Shown piece by piece: positions 39,101 through 47,164 of a DNA stretch of 64,000 nt. Position numbers and translations under genes: made by a program. Below the pieces are notes generated by a model. That model was not told the origin of the DNA, ran no database searches, and worked only from the letters and a program-made list of their open reading frames with translations. Position 1 is the first letter of the stretch. The number at the start of each line of letters is the position of its first letter. The DNA is from Liolophura sinensis (taxonomy: Eukaryota; Mollusca; Polyplacophora; Chitonida; Chitonidae): positions 124,001-188,000 of the forward strand of contig NC_088302.1 in the NCBI RefSeq assembly GCF_032854445.1. The letters run 5' to 3'.

Positions 39101-42100
39101 GTGAACACCTCTTATCTCTTTGTGCTCCAAAAGTCCTAACACCAATCTGTAGTGGTCTCTTTTGAGCTCTAAATGAATGTCAGGGTCACTACATCACTGT
39201 GAGTAAGTGAGTGCTCTGGGTTTAACTTCGTACTTAACAATTCTTCAGGCATATGATGACAAAGGAGTCCTTAGGGTGCATGTAATGTGCCTTCTTGTTG
39301 CAGGACGGATTTATACTACTCATTTATCCTGTACTGCTTCACTGAGACGACTTAGCGAAGGCAAGTAAGCTACTCCACCCAACCCATTATACTGATACAG
39401 GTCAACCTGTTGTTGCACTATTCCATTAATGCTGAATGCCAAGTGAGGAAGCTAGAACTTTCTCCTTTAAAGTTGCGACTCAGGACTGACCCTGGATCTG
39501 CCACCCCTGAAGCGGACGCTCTACCAACTGAGCCCTTGGGGCCGCTACATTTTCATGATAGCTTATGTTGTCTGATGTGGAGAAGTGCCAAGTGGATGTC
39601 AGGACCACTACAACACCATGATGTTACATGTTACGTAACGTTGAATGCCAAGTGGATGTCAGGACCACTACAACACCATGACCTTACATGCTATGTAATG
39701 TTGAATGCCAAGTGGATGTCAGGACCTCTACAAAACCATGATGTTACATGTTATGTAATGTTGAATGCCAAGTGGATGTCAGGACCACTACAACACCATG
39801 ACCTTACATGCTATGTAATGTTGAATGCCAAGTGGATGTCAGGACCACTACAGCGCCATAATGTTACATGTTACGTAATGTTGAATGCCAAGTGGATGTC
39901 AGGACCACTACAACACCTTGACCTTACATGTTACGTAATGTTGAATGTCAAGTGGATGTCAGGACCTCTGCAAAACCATGACCTTACATGTTACATAATG
40001 TTGAATGCCAAGTGGATGTCAGGACCACTACAACACCATGACCTTACATGTTATGTAATGTTGAATGCCAAGTGGATGTCAGGACCACTACAACACCATG
40101 ACCTTACATGCTATGTAATGTTGAATGCCAAGTGGATGTCAGGACCACTACAGCGCCATGATGTTACATGTTACGTAATGTTGAATGCCAAGTGGATGTC
40201 AGGACCACTACAACACCATGACCTTACATGTTATGTAATGTTGAATGCCAAGTGGATGTCACGACCTCTACAACACCATGACCTTACATGTTATATAATG
40301 TTGAATGCCAAGTGGATGTCAGGACCTCTACAAAACCATGATGTTAAATGACCTCTACAATGCCATGACCTTGTTGTGTGATGTTGAGTGCTGAATGAAT
40401 GTCAGAAACACTACAATGTCATGTCATTACATGTTGTGTCATGTGGCTGAGTGCCAAGTGGATGTCAAGAGCACTACACTTCTCAAAACATAACAGGTTG
40501 TGTGATGATGTTCAGTGCTTCTGTAGCTGCCACAACACTTTCAATAAACTCAACAACTCAGCAGGATGCCGTCACAACAAATGGAAAAGTCCTACTATTC
40601 AGTGATTCACTACTTCAAGGGTGGGACTGCAGCATCACAAAGTGGTAAAGTCAACCAGCTTTCTTAGACATTATACTCTCTTTAGAAAGGTTCTACAAAG
40701 CCAACATATTACCACACCTTGTCTGCCGCTGTAGTGTCTGGGGTAGAGTTCATCAGCAAACACTGAGAAGCTTACCAAACTACAGAAAAGTGCTGTTCGC
40801 ATAATACTAAGTGTTTATATAACTGCTCCTAGTACAGCCCTCTTTGGTCAACTGCAACAGATGCTTTTTACAGAGAGTTAATTTCAAAGTTCTTTGCCTA
40901 TTATTTAAAGTCATCAATAACTCAGCCCTAAATTATCTAAAAGAACTCTTCTTGCCAAATATGTTTACACTGCTGCTCTGCGTTTAACGAGTCATAATAT
41001 GTAGGCTACATTCCTAAATTCAGAACCAGGTATCTCCAAGCTGGCTTCTCAGTGCTGGGTGCAGCAATATGAATTCTGTATCAACTGAAATAAAATCAAG
41101 TGGCCCCACTCAGTCCAACAAAAGGAAAATTTGAAAATGATACCGTTTCAGGCAGTTTAAGGTTTATGACTGATAACTGCATTCTTGTGTTTTTATTATT
41201 AGTATTGGAGATCTTTATAACTACTGCTCATTAAGGCCAAGAATGAGGCCATGTCCCACTCACTTGGTTTATGTTTTGTACATGGGGGGTTCCAGCAGGA
41301 GAGGGGGGGGGGGTTATTGGGCCGTCCTGTCTATCCTGTCTCACCTGGATGGGACATTTGCAGTAGCAGTAGTCATATCAGTCCTTAGTTAAGGTATAAC
41401 TGTTTCTATGAATTGTTTTGTATTTGTTTGTGAAGGCCTTGAGGAAGAGTTTGGCACAAATTGACTGAGTTACCTTCAATAAATACAATAGTCCACACAA
41501 TTATAGAAGCATTCCAGGCCAACACACATGTAGAAACACTCCAGATCACCCTAGTAACAACCCAGATAAATTCATTTTACTTCAGACAAAATGGTGAGTA
41601 CAAAATTACAAATATTTTTGTCCAAAATAAAATGTTTACTAAATAAATATAAGCCTTTGTCTCACCTTATAATTACTTGCCATTCAGTGTGCAAGTATTG
41701 AACAATCATAGAGCACGCATATATTTAGCCCTGATTATTCCAAGATGGCTGCCCCTGACCAAGGTGCATAGGTATTCCAGGCTGTGGGAAAACAACCCAA
41801 TTGTATGCTGATTGATGCTTACTGGGACAGCATTTGTAATATGTTTGGGTACATGAAATGGCCAAATAGCATCGGAAAGGAGTAGCATTAAATTTTGATC
41901 AAGCAGCCAGAAAGCCTCATGTAAATGTGTACCATTGTTGTTGTTGCTGTAAGTCAGCTGAGATTTACAGATACTGTAAACAAAGAACAGCATGCACTTA
42001 CAAACTTATTTAAACCTATCTATAATTTATACAGCCAATATTTAAGTGTTTTGAGCTTGGTTTCTAACAAAATAAAATTGAAAAACGTGTACATCCATCT

Positions 42101-43329
42101 TGCAAATAAGCATGTACCTCAGCTATATCTCAGTTGTACCTCAGATACACCTCAGGCATCAGATTTTTTACCTCATATTTACAGGGCACACCTCCACTGA
42201 GGTGTAATACAGATGTACTTGAGGTACTAATTTGCATAATTGGCAGTACCTCAGATACACCTTCAATACACCTCAGATACATCTCAAGTACACCTTTGAC
42301 ACACTTCAGTTCAGATATGCTACACCTCAATGGTACACTTCAGATGTACCTCCAGCATACCTCTAGTACACCTTAATAGGGTAAGGGCCACTCTATATTT
42401 TACACCTTTATACATGTACATGTATCTACTGTCAAAATGCACTTAGAAGTGGCTCCTAGTGTCTATCACAAACAAAAAGTGAGAAAGCATTACTGAAAGT
42501 TTATTTTCATGTGCTGACACAAGCTAATTCCTGCAGTATTTTCCTGTTCTACTGTGTGTACATAGTCAAGTGTCACCTCATTCAGGAATATTAAATCTCC
42601 AGGTGGTATGTGACAGCAAAACTTTCATTACTTATTTCTTCAACTCTGACCTTACAAGGACACATATACATGCAGCATAGCAAATTGATGCTTTGAATAC
42701 TACAAGCGTTATTAAGACAGGTGAAGGATCTATACAGCCCATGACTGTACACATGTAGTTTACCAGTGTCCAAAACATAGGCTGGAGCAAAGCAAGCTCA
42801 TTACAGTCACAGCTTTACATTGTATTACAGTCATAAACCCTGAAATATCAACCATAAAATGTGTCAAAAGAATAATAAATTACACAGAGAACTTGAAGGT
42901 GTGTTTGAGGGGGGGAATGGGTAGGGAAAGTGGTAATAAGTCAGAAAAACAACTGGCCAACAAAATCCAGCCATTTTAAACTCAAATCTCAATCTAAACT
43001 GTGTATGCTTGTATGTATCTGAACATGTACTGCCTATTTTAGAATACTGTGCAACACATTACAAGACTGCATGTACATGTAGGTGTTACAGACTTACAAT
43101 TCACCATTACTGTGGAAAGCTTACCGAGGTAGTTACGGCTAGGTCTGGCTTCTGTAATGTTGATGTTACACGACCCACCAGGGATTTTACTGATGGTGTT
43201 GTAGCCATACTTCAGGTGGGGTCTCATGAAAATCCCAGAGATGATACGACATGTGGAGTTATCTCCCTGACAAACTCCACACTGGTCATTAGCTGCTGAT
43301 GAGCCCACGATCCCATCACAGCCAACTCT
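10880..43329 (-). CDS. ADAMTS-like secreted matrix protein (ADAMTSL4/ADAMTSL6/papilin-type), C-terminal 832 codons, ten exons
   Basis: Joined minus-strand model: 43329-43125, 38798-38626, 36830-35843, 30092-29963, 26081-25877, 22508-22338, 19410-19240, 13644-13459, 11670-11517, 10995-10880 (2499 nt, exactly 833 codons with stop). Every intron is GT-AG and all phases agree. Approximate residues: cysteine-rich tail 1-31, spacer 32-144, low-complexity linker 145-436, six TSRs with six cysteines each from 440 to 788, PLAC domain 796-832. ADAMTS-like proteins are secreted, lack the metalloprotease domain and bind extracellular matrix such as fibrillin microfibrils; that role is family knowledge. 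Six TSRs plus PLAC with no Ig or Kunitz domain seen favours ADAMTSL4 or ADAMTSL6 over ADAMTSL1/3 or classical papilin, but orthology is not settled. The 5' part is missing from the window. Confidence 0.88.
11517..11670 (-). CDS. ADAMTSL exon: body of sixth and last TSR
   Basis: Sense acceptor is tgcctgacag and donor is GTAAAT (154 nt, phase 0 to phase 1). It encodes CSVSCGTGVRTRELKC, LYPSLKVSEQCPEKGRPAER, then QSCNKHSCHRPQLDK. Six cysteines complete the TSR that begins as WFMTDWGE in the preceding exon. The extra base joins the next exon to make aspartate (DPGCRDK), leading into the PLAC domain. Confidence 0.92.
11812..11885. mobile_element. Fragment of a dispersed SINE-like element
   Basis: The stretch gattggtgttgtaagctata and the following ctctaaaatatttcac match the 5' part of the copy at 21275-21515. 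It lies in the last-but-one intron of the gene. The family assignment is from memory of molluscan repeats. Confidence 0.5.
11890..13458. repeat. Array of about 33 units derived from the donor edge of exon 13459-13644
   Basis: Each unit of about 46-50 bp carries, in sense orientation, about 30 bp that match the exon end encoding WFMTDWGE, followed by a donor-like GTAAGC, GTGAGC or GTTAGC and about 16 bp of intron. The 20 bp spanning the junction, cagactggggagaggtaagc, occurs in the real exon and in several units. The array is contiguous with the true donor. A higher-order block of about four units (around 200 bp) recurs near 11900-12550. Confidence 0.9.
13459..13644 (-). CDS. ADAMTSL exon: body of fifth TSR and W motif of the sixth
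   Basis: Sense acceptor is tatattttag and donor is GTAAGC (186 nt, phase 0). It encodes CSATCGIAMRTRDVVCMKR, ISSTLLSPVKNVNCLAEDR, PISEEPCGDLGPC and SPEWFMTDWGE. Six cysteines in TSR order. Both edges are the terminal units of intronic arrays: the acceptor edge of the 5.4 kb array at 13645-19025, and the donor edge of the 1.6 kb array at 11890-13458. Confidence 0.92.
13645..19025. repeat. 5.4 kb array (about 59 units, mostly 92 bp) derived from the acceptor edge of exon 13459-13644
   Basis: In sense orientation each unit contains a 50 bp copy of the exon start: TGCTCAGCCATGTGTGG against the exon TGTTCAGCCACCTGTGG, continuing to gatgtggtctgtat in both. In frame this reads CSAMCG...DVVC, a TSR core. 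The upstream part of the unit matches the intron before the exon. Short units of about 60 bp, for example near 14861, 15110, 15990, 16050 and 18205, lack 32 bp between two accaca motifs. The real junction is the last, most diverged unit. Confidence 0.9.
19240..19410 (-). CDS. ADAMTSL exon: body of fourth TSR and W motif of the fifth
   Basis: Sense acceptor is cgatgttgacag and donor is GTAAGA (171 nt, phase 0). It encodes CSSECGEGFHERKVFC, then SADDGSNLPESRCPGHK, then a very basic stretch PRSKKHCKQKKPC and GGLWFAGPWTG. Six cysteines follow the TSR spacing. The lysine cluster could be a glycosaminoglycan-binding patch (inference only). A 42 bp array starts about 14 bp upstream of the acceptor. 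Confidence 0.9.
19424..21230. repeat. Tandem array, about 42 bp unit, beside the acceptor of exon 19240-19410
   Basis: About 43 copies of gtgtgtgagcagcctacagg, tctgcccaggtcagacagatta and length variants. The first unit starts about 14 bp from the acceptor. A block of about 370 bp near 19750-20100 recurs near 20170-20530, so part of the array grew by block duplication. Confidence 0.9.
21275..21515 (-). mobile_element. Decayed SINE copy (molluscan type)
   Basis: The sequence runs from gttttatgccatactcaaaa through ggaggaaaccaggcaaagtc, ctgcaggttgttggcagacc and cttgaactcacag to a decayed tRNA-like end near 21470-21500. I recall this element as a common dispersed repeat in molluscan genomes. Orientation is inferred from the tRNA-like end. 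A related fragment lies at 22060-22210. Confidence 0.6.
21695..22060. repeat. Tandem array, about 27 bp unit
   Basis: About fourteen copies of attgctaatggcaatgtgca plus atataaac, between two SINE-like fragments in the intron 19411-22337. Confidence 0.92.
22060..22210 (-). mobile_element. SINE-like fragment
   Basis: Contains ggtgggaggaaactgagcag, gatgctggcaaacctt and related stretches resembling the middle of the element at 21275-21515, diverged. It directly follows the 27 bp array. Confidence 0.5.
22338..22508 (-). CDS. ADAMTSL exon: body of third TSR and W motif of the fourth
   Basis: Sense acceptor is cttcgtttcag and donor is GTAGGA (171 nt, phase 0 at both ends). It encodes CSTNCGLGQRTREVTC, then a loop to HCQDAKPPSEEVCDMGSC, then AKDWFYTRWSKQ. 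The boundaries fall just before the C-S of each TSR, the same organisation as the next two exons. Six cysteines are present. No large array touches this exon. Confidence 0.92.
22770..22855. mobile_element. Second SINE-type remnant
   Basis: Contains caccatgatatggctgaaa, attgccgatgtggcgttaag and a terminal attcattcattca tract. I recall this 3' end motif with a short tandem tail from molluscan dispersed repeats. Confidence 0.5.
22856..23977. other. Intron sequence without a recognised feature
   Basis: Part of the intron between exons 25877-26081 and 22338-22508. AT-rich; no array, no TSR-like exon. The 107-codon minus-strand frame at 23375-23698 has no recognisable domain. Confidence 0.4.
23978..24656. 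mobile_element. Foldback (long inverted repeat) with arms of about 180 bp
   Basis: Left arm is about 23978-24164 and right arm about 24472-24656; the second is close to an exact reverse complement of the first over about 165 bp, with a loop of roughly 307 bp. Example: ccaggtaggtgttcccatg on the left and catgggaacacctacctgg on the right. It lies in an intron, so the transcript could form a long hairpin. It may be a foldback or MITE-like element; no target-site duplication was established. Confidence 0.85.
24657..25876. other. Intron with one GC-richer stretch, no supported exon
   Basis: Minus-strand frames of 150 codons (25102-25554) and 83 codons (24906-25157) overlap a GC-richer patch around 25085-25150. 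Neither shows a known domain and neither is needed to join the flanking exons. A possible 24 nt microexon at 25125-25148 is discussed in the findings. Confidence 0.35.
25877..26081 (-). CDS. ADAMTSL exon: second C-terminal TSR and W motif of the third
   Basis: Sense acceptor is tgtccttcag and donor is GTGAGC (205 nt, one base plus 68 codons). It encodes WLAKGWGPCSTTCGEGSRTR, then LVECRKKISSTL, ADLCLDQTRPVSYGQCNNKPC in two stretches, and WKTENWSK. It has a complete six-cysteine TSR with the usual W-x-x-x-x-W-x-x-C-S-x-x-C-G core. The basic ISSTL stretch resembles the TSR of exon 13459-13644, so the two repeats may be internal duplicates. The acceptor side is repeated many times in the intron at 26082-27425. 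Confidence 0.92.
26082..27425. repeat. Array of about 24 units derived from the acceptor edge of exon 25877-26081
   Basis: In sense orientation the exon edge is cttcag then ATGGTTGGCTAA; the units read ctgtctgtcag then GTGGCTGGTAATGG. Each unit (about 50-60 bp) thus contains a pyrimidine tract, an AG and exon-like bases, preceded by gtatgttaactgt-type sequence as upstream of the true acceptor. The array is contiguous with the exon. Number of (gaca) repeats and unit length vary. Confidence 0.85.
27440..29875. repeat. 12 bp tandem array, 2.4 kb
   Basis: About 200 copies of ctggtcatactg with t/c and a/t variants (attctg, acattgc, gttctg). The period is a multiple of three, so frames of 803 codons (plus strand) and 811 codons (minus strand) remain open; they encode monotonous LVILLV and MTSSMTG strings and are not supported as genes. 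Blocks of several hundred bp recur, for example around 29220-29480 and 29570-29800. Confidence 0.95.
29963..30092 (-). CDS. ADAMTSL exon: rest of first C-terminal TSR
   Basis: Sense acceptor is tttttttacag and donor is GTATGT (130 nt). With the G from the previous exon it reads GTQETNVVCVKGQSEAVV, then TDENCVGKSRPPSNIVVC, then NSQPCPP. This supplies the remaining four cysteines of a six-cysteine TSR. It ends two bases into a codon completed as Q by the next exon. If the donor is skipped, the frame reaches a stop near 29866, so intron retention would truncate the protein. Confidence 0.9.
30150..31745. repeat. C-rich tandem array, 59 bp core unit
   Basis: Units around cataacacaccagcctcaca, cctctaccctgtgacacacc and agccacacccaccctactc. 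The 30150-30650 side is degenerate with period about 20; the 30650-31200 side is homogeneous. Strong strand bias: the plus strand is almost free of G. Confidence 0.9.
31750..32215. repeat. Tandem array, about 62 bp unit, seven to eight copies
   Basis: Units around gacagttcaatactcccagt, aagcatgtacaaaagagtgg and gcagacagactgacaga, immediately after the C-rich array. Confidence 0.88.
32216..32929. other. Intron sequence without a recognised feature
   Basis: AT-rich unique-looking stretch between two arrays in the 5.7 kb intron between exons 35843-36830 and 29963-30092. Confidence 0.4.
32930..35842. repeat. 2.9 kb array (about 45 units of about 64 bp) derived from the donor edge of exon 35843-36830
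   Basis: In sense orientation each unit has about 34 bp matching the exon end, followed by GGAG and a GTAGGG or GTTGGG donor-like site and about 30 bp of intron ending in ctagctacatgtaat. Exon TGTACAGCATCATGTGC and unit TGTTCAGCATCATGTGC differ by one base. In the exon frame the unit reads FKQCSASCAG against FKQCTASCAG. The array runs without a break into the true donor. Confidence 0.93.
35843..36830 (-). CDS. ADAMTSL large exon: spacer end, His/Ser/Gln/Arg-rich linker, start of first C-terminal TSR
   Basis: Sense acceptor is tgtctttcag and donor is GTAGGG (988 nt, phase 0 to phase 1). It begins LLAYQKNPGIHYSFTVPL, the end of the spacer. About 290 residues without cysteine follow, dominated by H, S, Q, R, G and N, with runs such as QQQQ and RRHHH and a degenerate NRHS-type repeat (GSNRHSVFGNRHSTFAHSHS). 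It closes with YTWKIAGFKQCTASCAG, the tryptophan and first two cysteines of a TSR. The linker is probably disordered. The last 34 bp and the donor are also the template of the adjoining intronic array at 32930-35842. Confidence 0.9.
37127..38550. repeat. 49 bp tandem array, about 29 copies
   Basis: Units around tacatgtagtgtatgcaaaa, gccagccacatacaaagatg and tgcactctg, with one variant containing cctgcagcattccaagacgc at four places. Frames up to 497 codons on the minus strand are by-products. It lies in the intron between the spacer exon and the linker exon. Confidence 0.93.
38626..38798 (-). CDS. ADAMTSL exon: middle of spacer domain
   Basis: Sense acceptor is ctgtttcag and donor is GTTTGT (173 nt). 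With the G from the previous exon it reads ALQKFGGEYIFNGNW, then RPSPSGQYKAIGTTFTYSR, then HLCPGQCIFAHGPTNRTVDLQ. The NGNW motif is typical of ADAMTS/ADAMTSL spacer domains. NRT is a potential N-glycosylation site. It ends in phase 0 and joins LLAYQKNPGIHYSF in the next exon, completing the spacer. Confidence 0.9.
38799..39165. other. Intron start without a recognised feature
   Basis: AT-rich sequence upstream (gene sense) of the acceptor of exon 38626-38798. No array or exon seen. Confidence 0.4.
39190..39548 (-). mobile_element. tRNA-derived SINE, minus orientation
   Basis: Reverse complement of 39476-39543 begins with a tRNA-like head: ggctcagttggtagagcg is an A-box-type stretch and gatccagggtcagtcctg fits a B-box position. 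The body contains gtttaacttcgtacttaaca, aggagtccttagggtgcatg and gcaggacggattt, which I recall from abundant molluscan SINEs. Repeat-unit sequence (gtcagg and cactaca) occurs on both sides, so it was inserted into the 60 bp array. Confidence 0.75.
39590..40480. repeat. 60 bp tandem array, about fourteen copies
   Basis: Units around gttgaatgccaagtggatgt, caggaccactacaacaccat and gaccttacatgttatgtaat. Because 60 is a multiple of three one plus-strand frame stays open (313 codons at 39410-40351) with a 20-residue period; not supported as a gene. The last units (after 40350) are degenerate. Confidence 0.93.
40687..41100 (+). pseudogene. Decayed LINE reverse-transcriptase C-terminal fragment
   Basis: The plus strand shows ANILPHLVCRCSVWG, then EKLTKLQKSAVRIILSV, APSTALFGQLQQMLF and, after a frameshift near 40880, RVNFKVLCLLFKVINN and SALNYLKELF. 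This matches the conserved tail of jockey/RTE-like non-LTR retrotransposon ORF2 proteins (the Y-x-x-ILPHLxYCSxVWG and LQKxAxRxI motifs, then a P-x-YL motif), as recalled from the family. Stops and the frameshift show it is dead. It sits in the intron between exons 43125-43329 and 38626-38798, antisense to the gene. Confidence 0.7.
42080..42385. mobile_element. Cassette of degenerate 11-13 bp motifs (tacctcagatacacctc type)
   Basis: About 300 bp in which gtacctcagatacacctca-like motifs recur in irregular spacing, mostly in one orientation with an inverted segment (gaggtgtaatacagatgtac and gaggtactaatttgca) near 42200-42235. It is not a regular tandem array. It resembles in design the larger cassette at 47573-48577. 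The mobile-element assignment is inference. Confidence 0.4.
42386..43124. other. Intron sequence without a recognised feature
   Basis: AT-rich intron adjoining the donor of exon 43125-43329. No array; short chance frames only. Confidence 0.4.
43125..43329 (-). CDS. ADAMTSL exon: end of cysteine-rich module and start of spacer
   Basis: Sense acceptor is ttcatttcag and donor is GTAAGC; it starts in phase 0 and ends with one extra base (205 nt). It encodes RVGCDGIVGSS, then CGVCQGDNSTC, the cysteine signature closing the ADAMTS cysteine-rich module, then the first spacer strands (GIFMRPHLKYGYNTISKIP) and NINITEARPSRNYL. Potential N-glycosylation sites are NST and NIT. The phase-0 start implies an upstream exon ending near a GxCQ motif, which I could not find. 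This is the most 5' exon recognised in the window. Confidence 0.9.
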
Positions 43330-43489
43330 CTGAAATGAACAGGCAAATGTTAATACCTCCTCCACATTGGATGATCAAACTGTTCACCAGTTTGACCAAA
43401 TCCAGGTGGTGTTTTTACATCACGATCACGAAGCAATTCTAGACTAAAGTCAAAATTTAAATCTTGCAAATGAATGCTTCCAAATTTCA

Positions 43490-44115
43490 ACACCAGTGTA
43501 GTAATGTATATGAATTTTAACACCATTATACTAGTACAGTAAAGTTTATGAAGTGCAACACCATCATACTAGCATGGTAATGTTTATGAATGTCAACGCC
43601 ATCATATTAGCACAGTAATGTTCAGGAATTTCAACACCATCATATTAGCACAGTAATGTTCAGGAATTTCAACACCATCATACTAGCCTAGTAATGTTTA
43701 TCAATTTCAACACCATCATACTAGCCTAGTAATGTTTACCAGTGTAATAATGTTAATAAATTTCAAAATCATAATACTAGTGTAGTAATGTTTAGGAATT
43801 TCAACACCATCATACTAGCCTGGTAATGTTTATCAATTTCAACACCATCATACTAGCCTAGTAATGTTTACCAGTGTAATAATGTTAATAAATTTCAAAG
43901 CCATAATACTAGTGTAGAAATGTTTAGGACTTTCAACACCATCATACTAGCCTGCTAATGTTTAGGAATTTCAACACCATCATACTAGCCTAGTCATGTT
44001 TAGGAATTTCAACACCATCATACTAGCCTAGTCATGTTAAGGAATTTCAACACCATCATACTAGCCTAGTCATGTTTAGGAATTTCAACACCATCATACT
44101 ACAGTAGCAATGTTT
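43490..44115. repeat. Tandem array, about 38 bp unit, upstream of exon 43125-43329
   Basis: About sixteen copies of tttcaacaccatcatactag plus cctagtaatgtttaggaa. In sense orientation the unit (cattactaggctagtatgat) weakly resembles the acceptor edge of the exon; the similarity is short and about 160 bp separate the array from the exon. Confidence 0.88.
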
Positions 44116-44860
44116 ATGAATTTTAATATGGGATCATATATCGCAGTAATATTTCAGAATTTGACATTGTCATACTAACCTAGAGCCACTATACAATTTT
44201 AACACCATCATATCCATCACAAAAGACCAAGCATGACATAAAGATGACTTTTCTGCCACTTTAGGCTGAGCATATATACATGTATCATGGTGTGCTTTTG
44301 TCTGCTCTTCCAATGCATCTACATGTACATGTGACTACAATGTATACTAAACTACATATAACTAAAAGTTTTACACAGAATGTTGCCAAAAAACCAAATA
44401 CAGAGTCTTGGGGCATAAAAAAATAAAAAGGCATGCAGTATAAACCTGGCTTTAACAAGATTTCTTAAAATCAAAGCTAATACAGTCCATATTGTGATGG
44501 CAGGTGCATCACCACATTTTTTACTTCCACTACTCCTAATTAGAGGGTCAAACTGAGAGAATATTTAGGAGAAAGGTGGCATTGTCTGTCATTCACCTAC
44601 AGTTTACAACAACTCCTTTATTTATGTCTTAGCCACAGGCAAAACCTACAAGGTCATTAGGGTCAACTAATTACACCCTCCTTAATTAATCCTAATGCCT
44701 AAAACAGCAGACATGTGACATTAATCAATCTTACAAGGCCAATGTACATGTACAAATACTTCACATGTATACAATGTTTACGTTAAAACCCAAGCACTCA
44801 CTCACTGTACAATATTTACTAGTAATCCCTTTCTTCAAGGTTTACTACAGTGCAGCTGAT
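44116..44860. other. No supported feature
   Basis: AT-rich. Searched for a TSR1 or cysteine-rich ADAMTSL exon on the minus strand; none recognised. Confidence 0.4.
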
Positions 44861-44861
44861 G

Positions 44862-45440
44862 ATAGCTGGATGGACAAGCAGATTCTACATGTAGCAGATA
44901 ATGGGTGGATGGACAAGCAGATTCTACATGTAGCTGATGATGGGTGGATAGACAAGCAGATTCTACATGTAGCTGATGATAGCTGGATGGACAAGCAGAT
45001 TCTACATGTAGCAGATAATGGGTGGATGGACAAGCAGATTCTACATGTAGCTGATGATGGGTGGATAGACAAGCAGATTCTACATGTAGATGATGATGGT
45101 TGGATAGACAAGCAGATTTTACATGTAGCTGATGATGGATGGATGGACAAGCAGATTCTACATGTAACTGATGATGGATGGATGGACAAGCAGATTCTAC
45201 ATGTAGCTGATGATGGATGGATGGACAAGCAGATTCTACATGTAGCTGATGATGGATGGATGGATGGACAAGCAGATTCTACATGTAGCTGATGATGGAT
45301 GGATGGATGGATGGACAAGCAGATTCTACATGTAGCTGATGATGGATGGATGGACAAGCAGATTCTACATGTAGCTGATGATGGATGGATGGACAAGCAG
45401 ATTCTACATGTAGCTGTTGATGGATGGATGGACAAGCACT
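44862..45440. repeat. 39 bp tandem array with tgga slippage
   Basis: About fourteen copies of tgatgatgggtggatggaca plus agcagattctacatgtagc; the ggat tract grows by 4 bp steps around 45250-45320. Both strands stay open because 39 is a multiple of three. Confidence 0.93.
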
Positions 45441-45447
45441 TTCTAGA

Positions 45448-45622
45448 GTATACCTACATTATCACACTATACCTACATTATCACAGCATACATGTACATG
45501 CATTATCACAGAATACACACATGTGCATTATCACAGAATACACACATGTACATTATCACAGAATACACACATGTACATTATCACAGCATACATGTATCTA
45601 CATTATCACAGAATACACACCA
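45448..45622. repeat. 24 bp tandem array
   Basis: About seven copies of tatcacagaatacacacatg plus tacat, directly following the 39 bp array. Confidence 0.88.
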
Positions 45623-47164
45623 GTGCTGTAAATACAATGTAGTAACTTTTGGTGTAGAATTAAATCATTTGCAGGCAGAGAATGATTGTTATTACAATAC
45701 AGAACAAAGATAAAATTCTTCAGGATTTGTCAACTTGTCTAAGGCTTTTTGACTGGCAATTGCTTGAACACAGGATGTAGCGTATACCAGCAGATACCAT
45801 GGTCGAATTAAGCTGCGTTGTGACATGTCTCAGATGTTAAGATTACCCTTAAATATAAAGTGTTATCTCACAAGACTCATAATATGTTAACCAGGCAATA
45901 TGAAAAGCATGGATGGTATTCAAACACTGTAACACATGTGGTTGAGAATAAAATCTATTGCAAGGTATAAAACCAAAACAATAAAATTCAGAGCAAAAAA
46001 GGAAACATATAGGCTATAATCTACTTTCTGAATGATCAGGTCCATGTCGTTTCACAAAAATAAATTATTTTATGACCTTATTATAAAAACCAAATCCTAA
46101 CAACATGAACGTGAACCATCACGCAGTCTTATCGGCCCAAGTCTCTCTAGCAAGCATTAATTATCTATGGCATAAAAATCCACATCGCCCATGTTTAATA
46201 CTCTGGAGTATATTTGTACTCAGTCATGTAATATTATGGCTACCAGTGTGTTACAATTCATTTTTTTTGTTTGCTTGGGATTTAACACTGTCAACTAAAC
46301 ATCATTTCAGTTGTCTCCCTCAATCACAATTTATAATTCTGCTCACCAAACTTCATTTAATAGCCAAAGATATGAAAGTAGGAATTCACTTTATTTTAAT
46401 TACTTTTTTCAAAGACTTCAGCTCTGCATAATCGGTTCAACGATTTATGCCATACTAAGGAAATATGAACACCATGACAATATAAAAGCCCATTCATGTC
46501 AGTCTAGTGCTCACATATGTACATGTATGTCCACAAACTCACTGGCTGGCTGGAAGTGTACACAACCAATGATGACAACAACAGTTAGCGTAACGCCTGA
46601 ACACTAACACATCACAAGAGGTGGATTCGGGGGAGTGAATGTGATCTATCTAACTGTGTGTACTGCTGAGGGCAAGGCATTGTACAAACATGAACAGACA
46701 TGGGCTAGCATCAACCATCTCCAGCGTCTTTGTGCCCATTGTTCCTGAGCACAAAGTACATGGGCATGATGGAAGGGATCTCTATGAGGGCTGATCCAGT
46801 CTAAGTTTCACCCCCACAGGGGACACTATCAAATGATCCCCAGGGCTTGTTCTGTCCCAGTTGATCACATAACAGTGATATAACCCCAGGGAAATAGCTG
46901 GCTGATAATCAATGACGGGCTAACAATGATGACCACTGAAGTACAGAACTGGCACTTAAATTGGACATACCATAAGCATTGTATACCCATCATATCATAG
47001 ACAAAGTAAAACCAGGATCTCAGCTTAAAACTAAATTTAGACAAACATACAAAACAGCATTTGAGAGCAGTTTACATTCATAAAGTTCACCTCAAAGCAA
47101 AGGAAACCTCTTTCCCTTCAAATATACTTTGAACAGGACAGAAGAGTAACAGGAATTCGGATCT
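45623..47164. other. No supported feature
   Basis: Unique-looking sequence with a GC-richer patch at 46600-46900. I searched the minus strand for the missing N-terminal ADAMTSL exons and found no convincing cysteine pattern with splice sites. Confidence 0.4.

Noticed and set aside
46600..46900. GC-richer patch as a missing N-terminal ADAMTSL exon
   Set aside because: Minus-strand frames contain stops and lack the TSR or cysteine-rich spacing.
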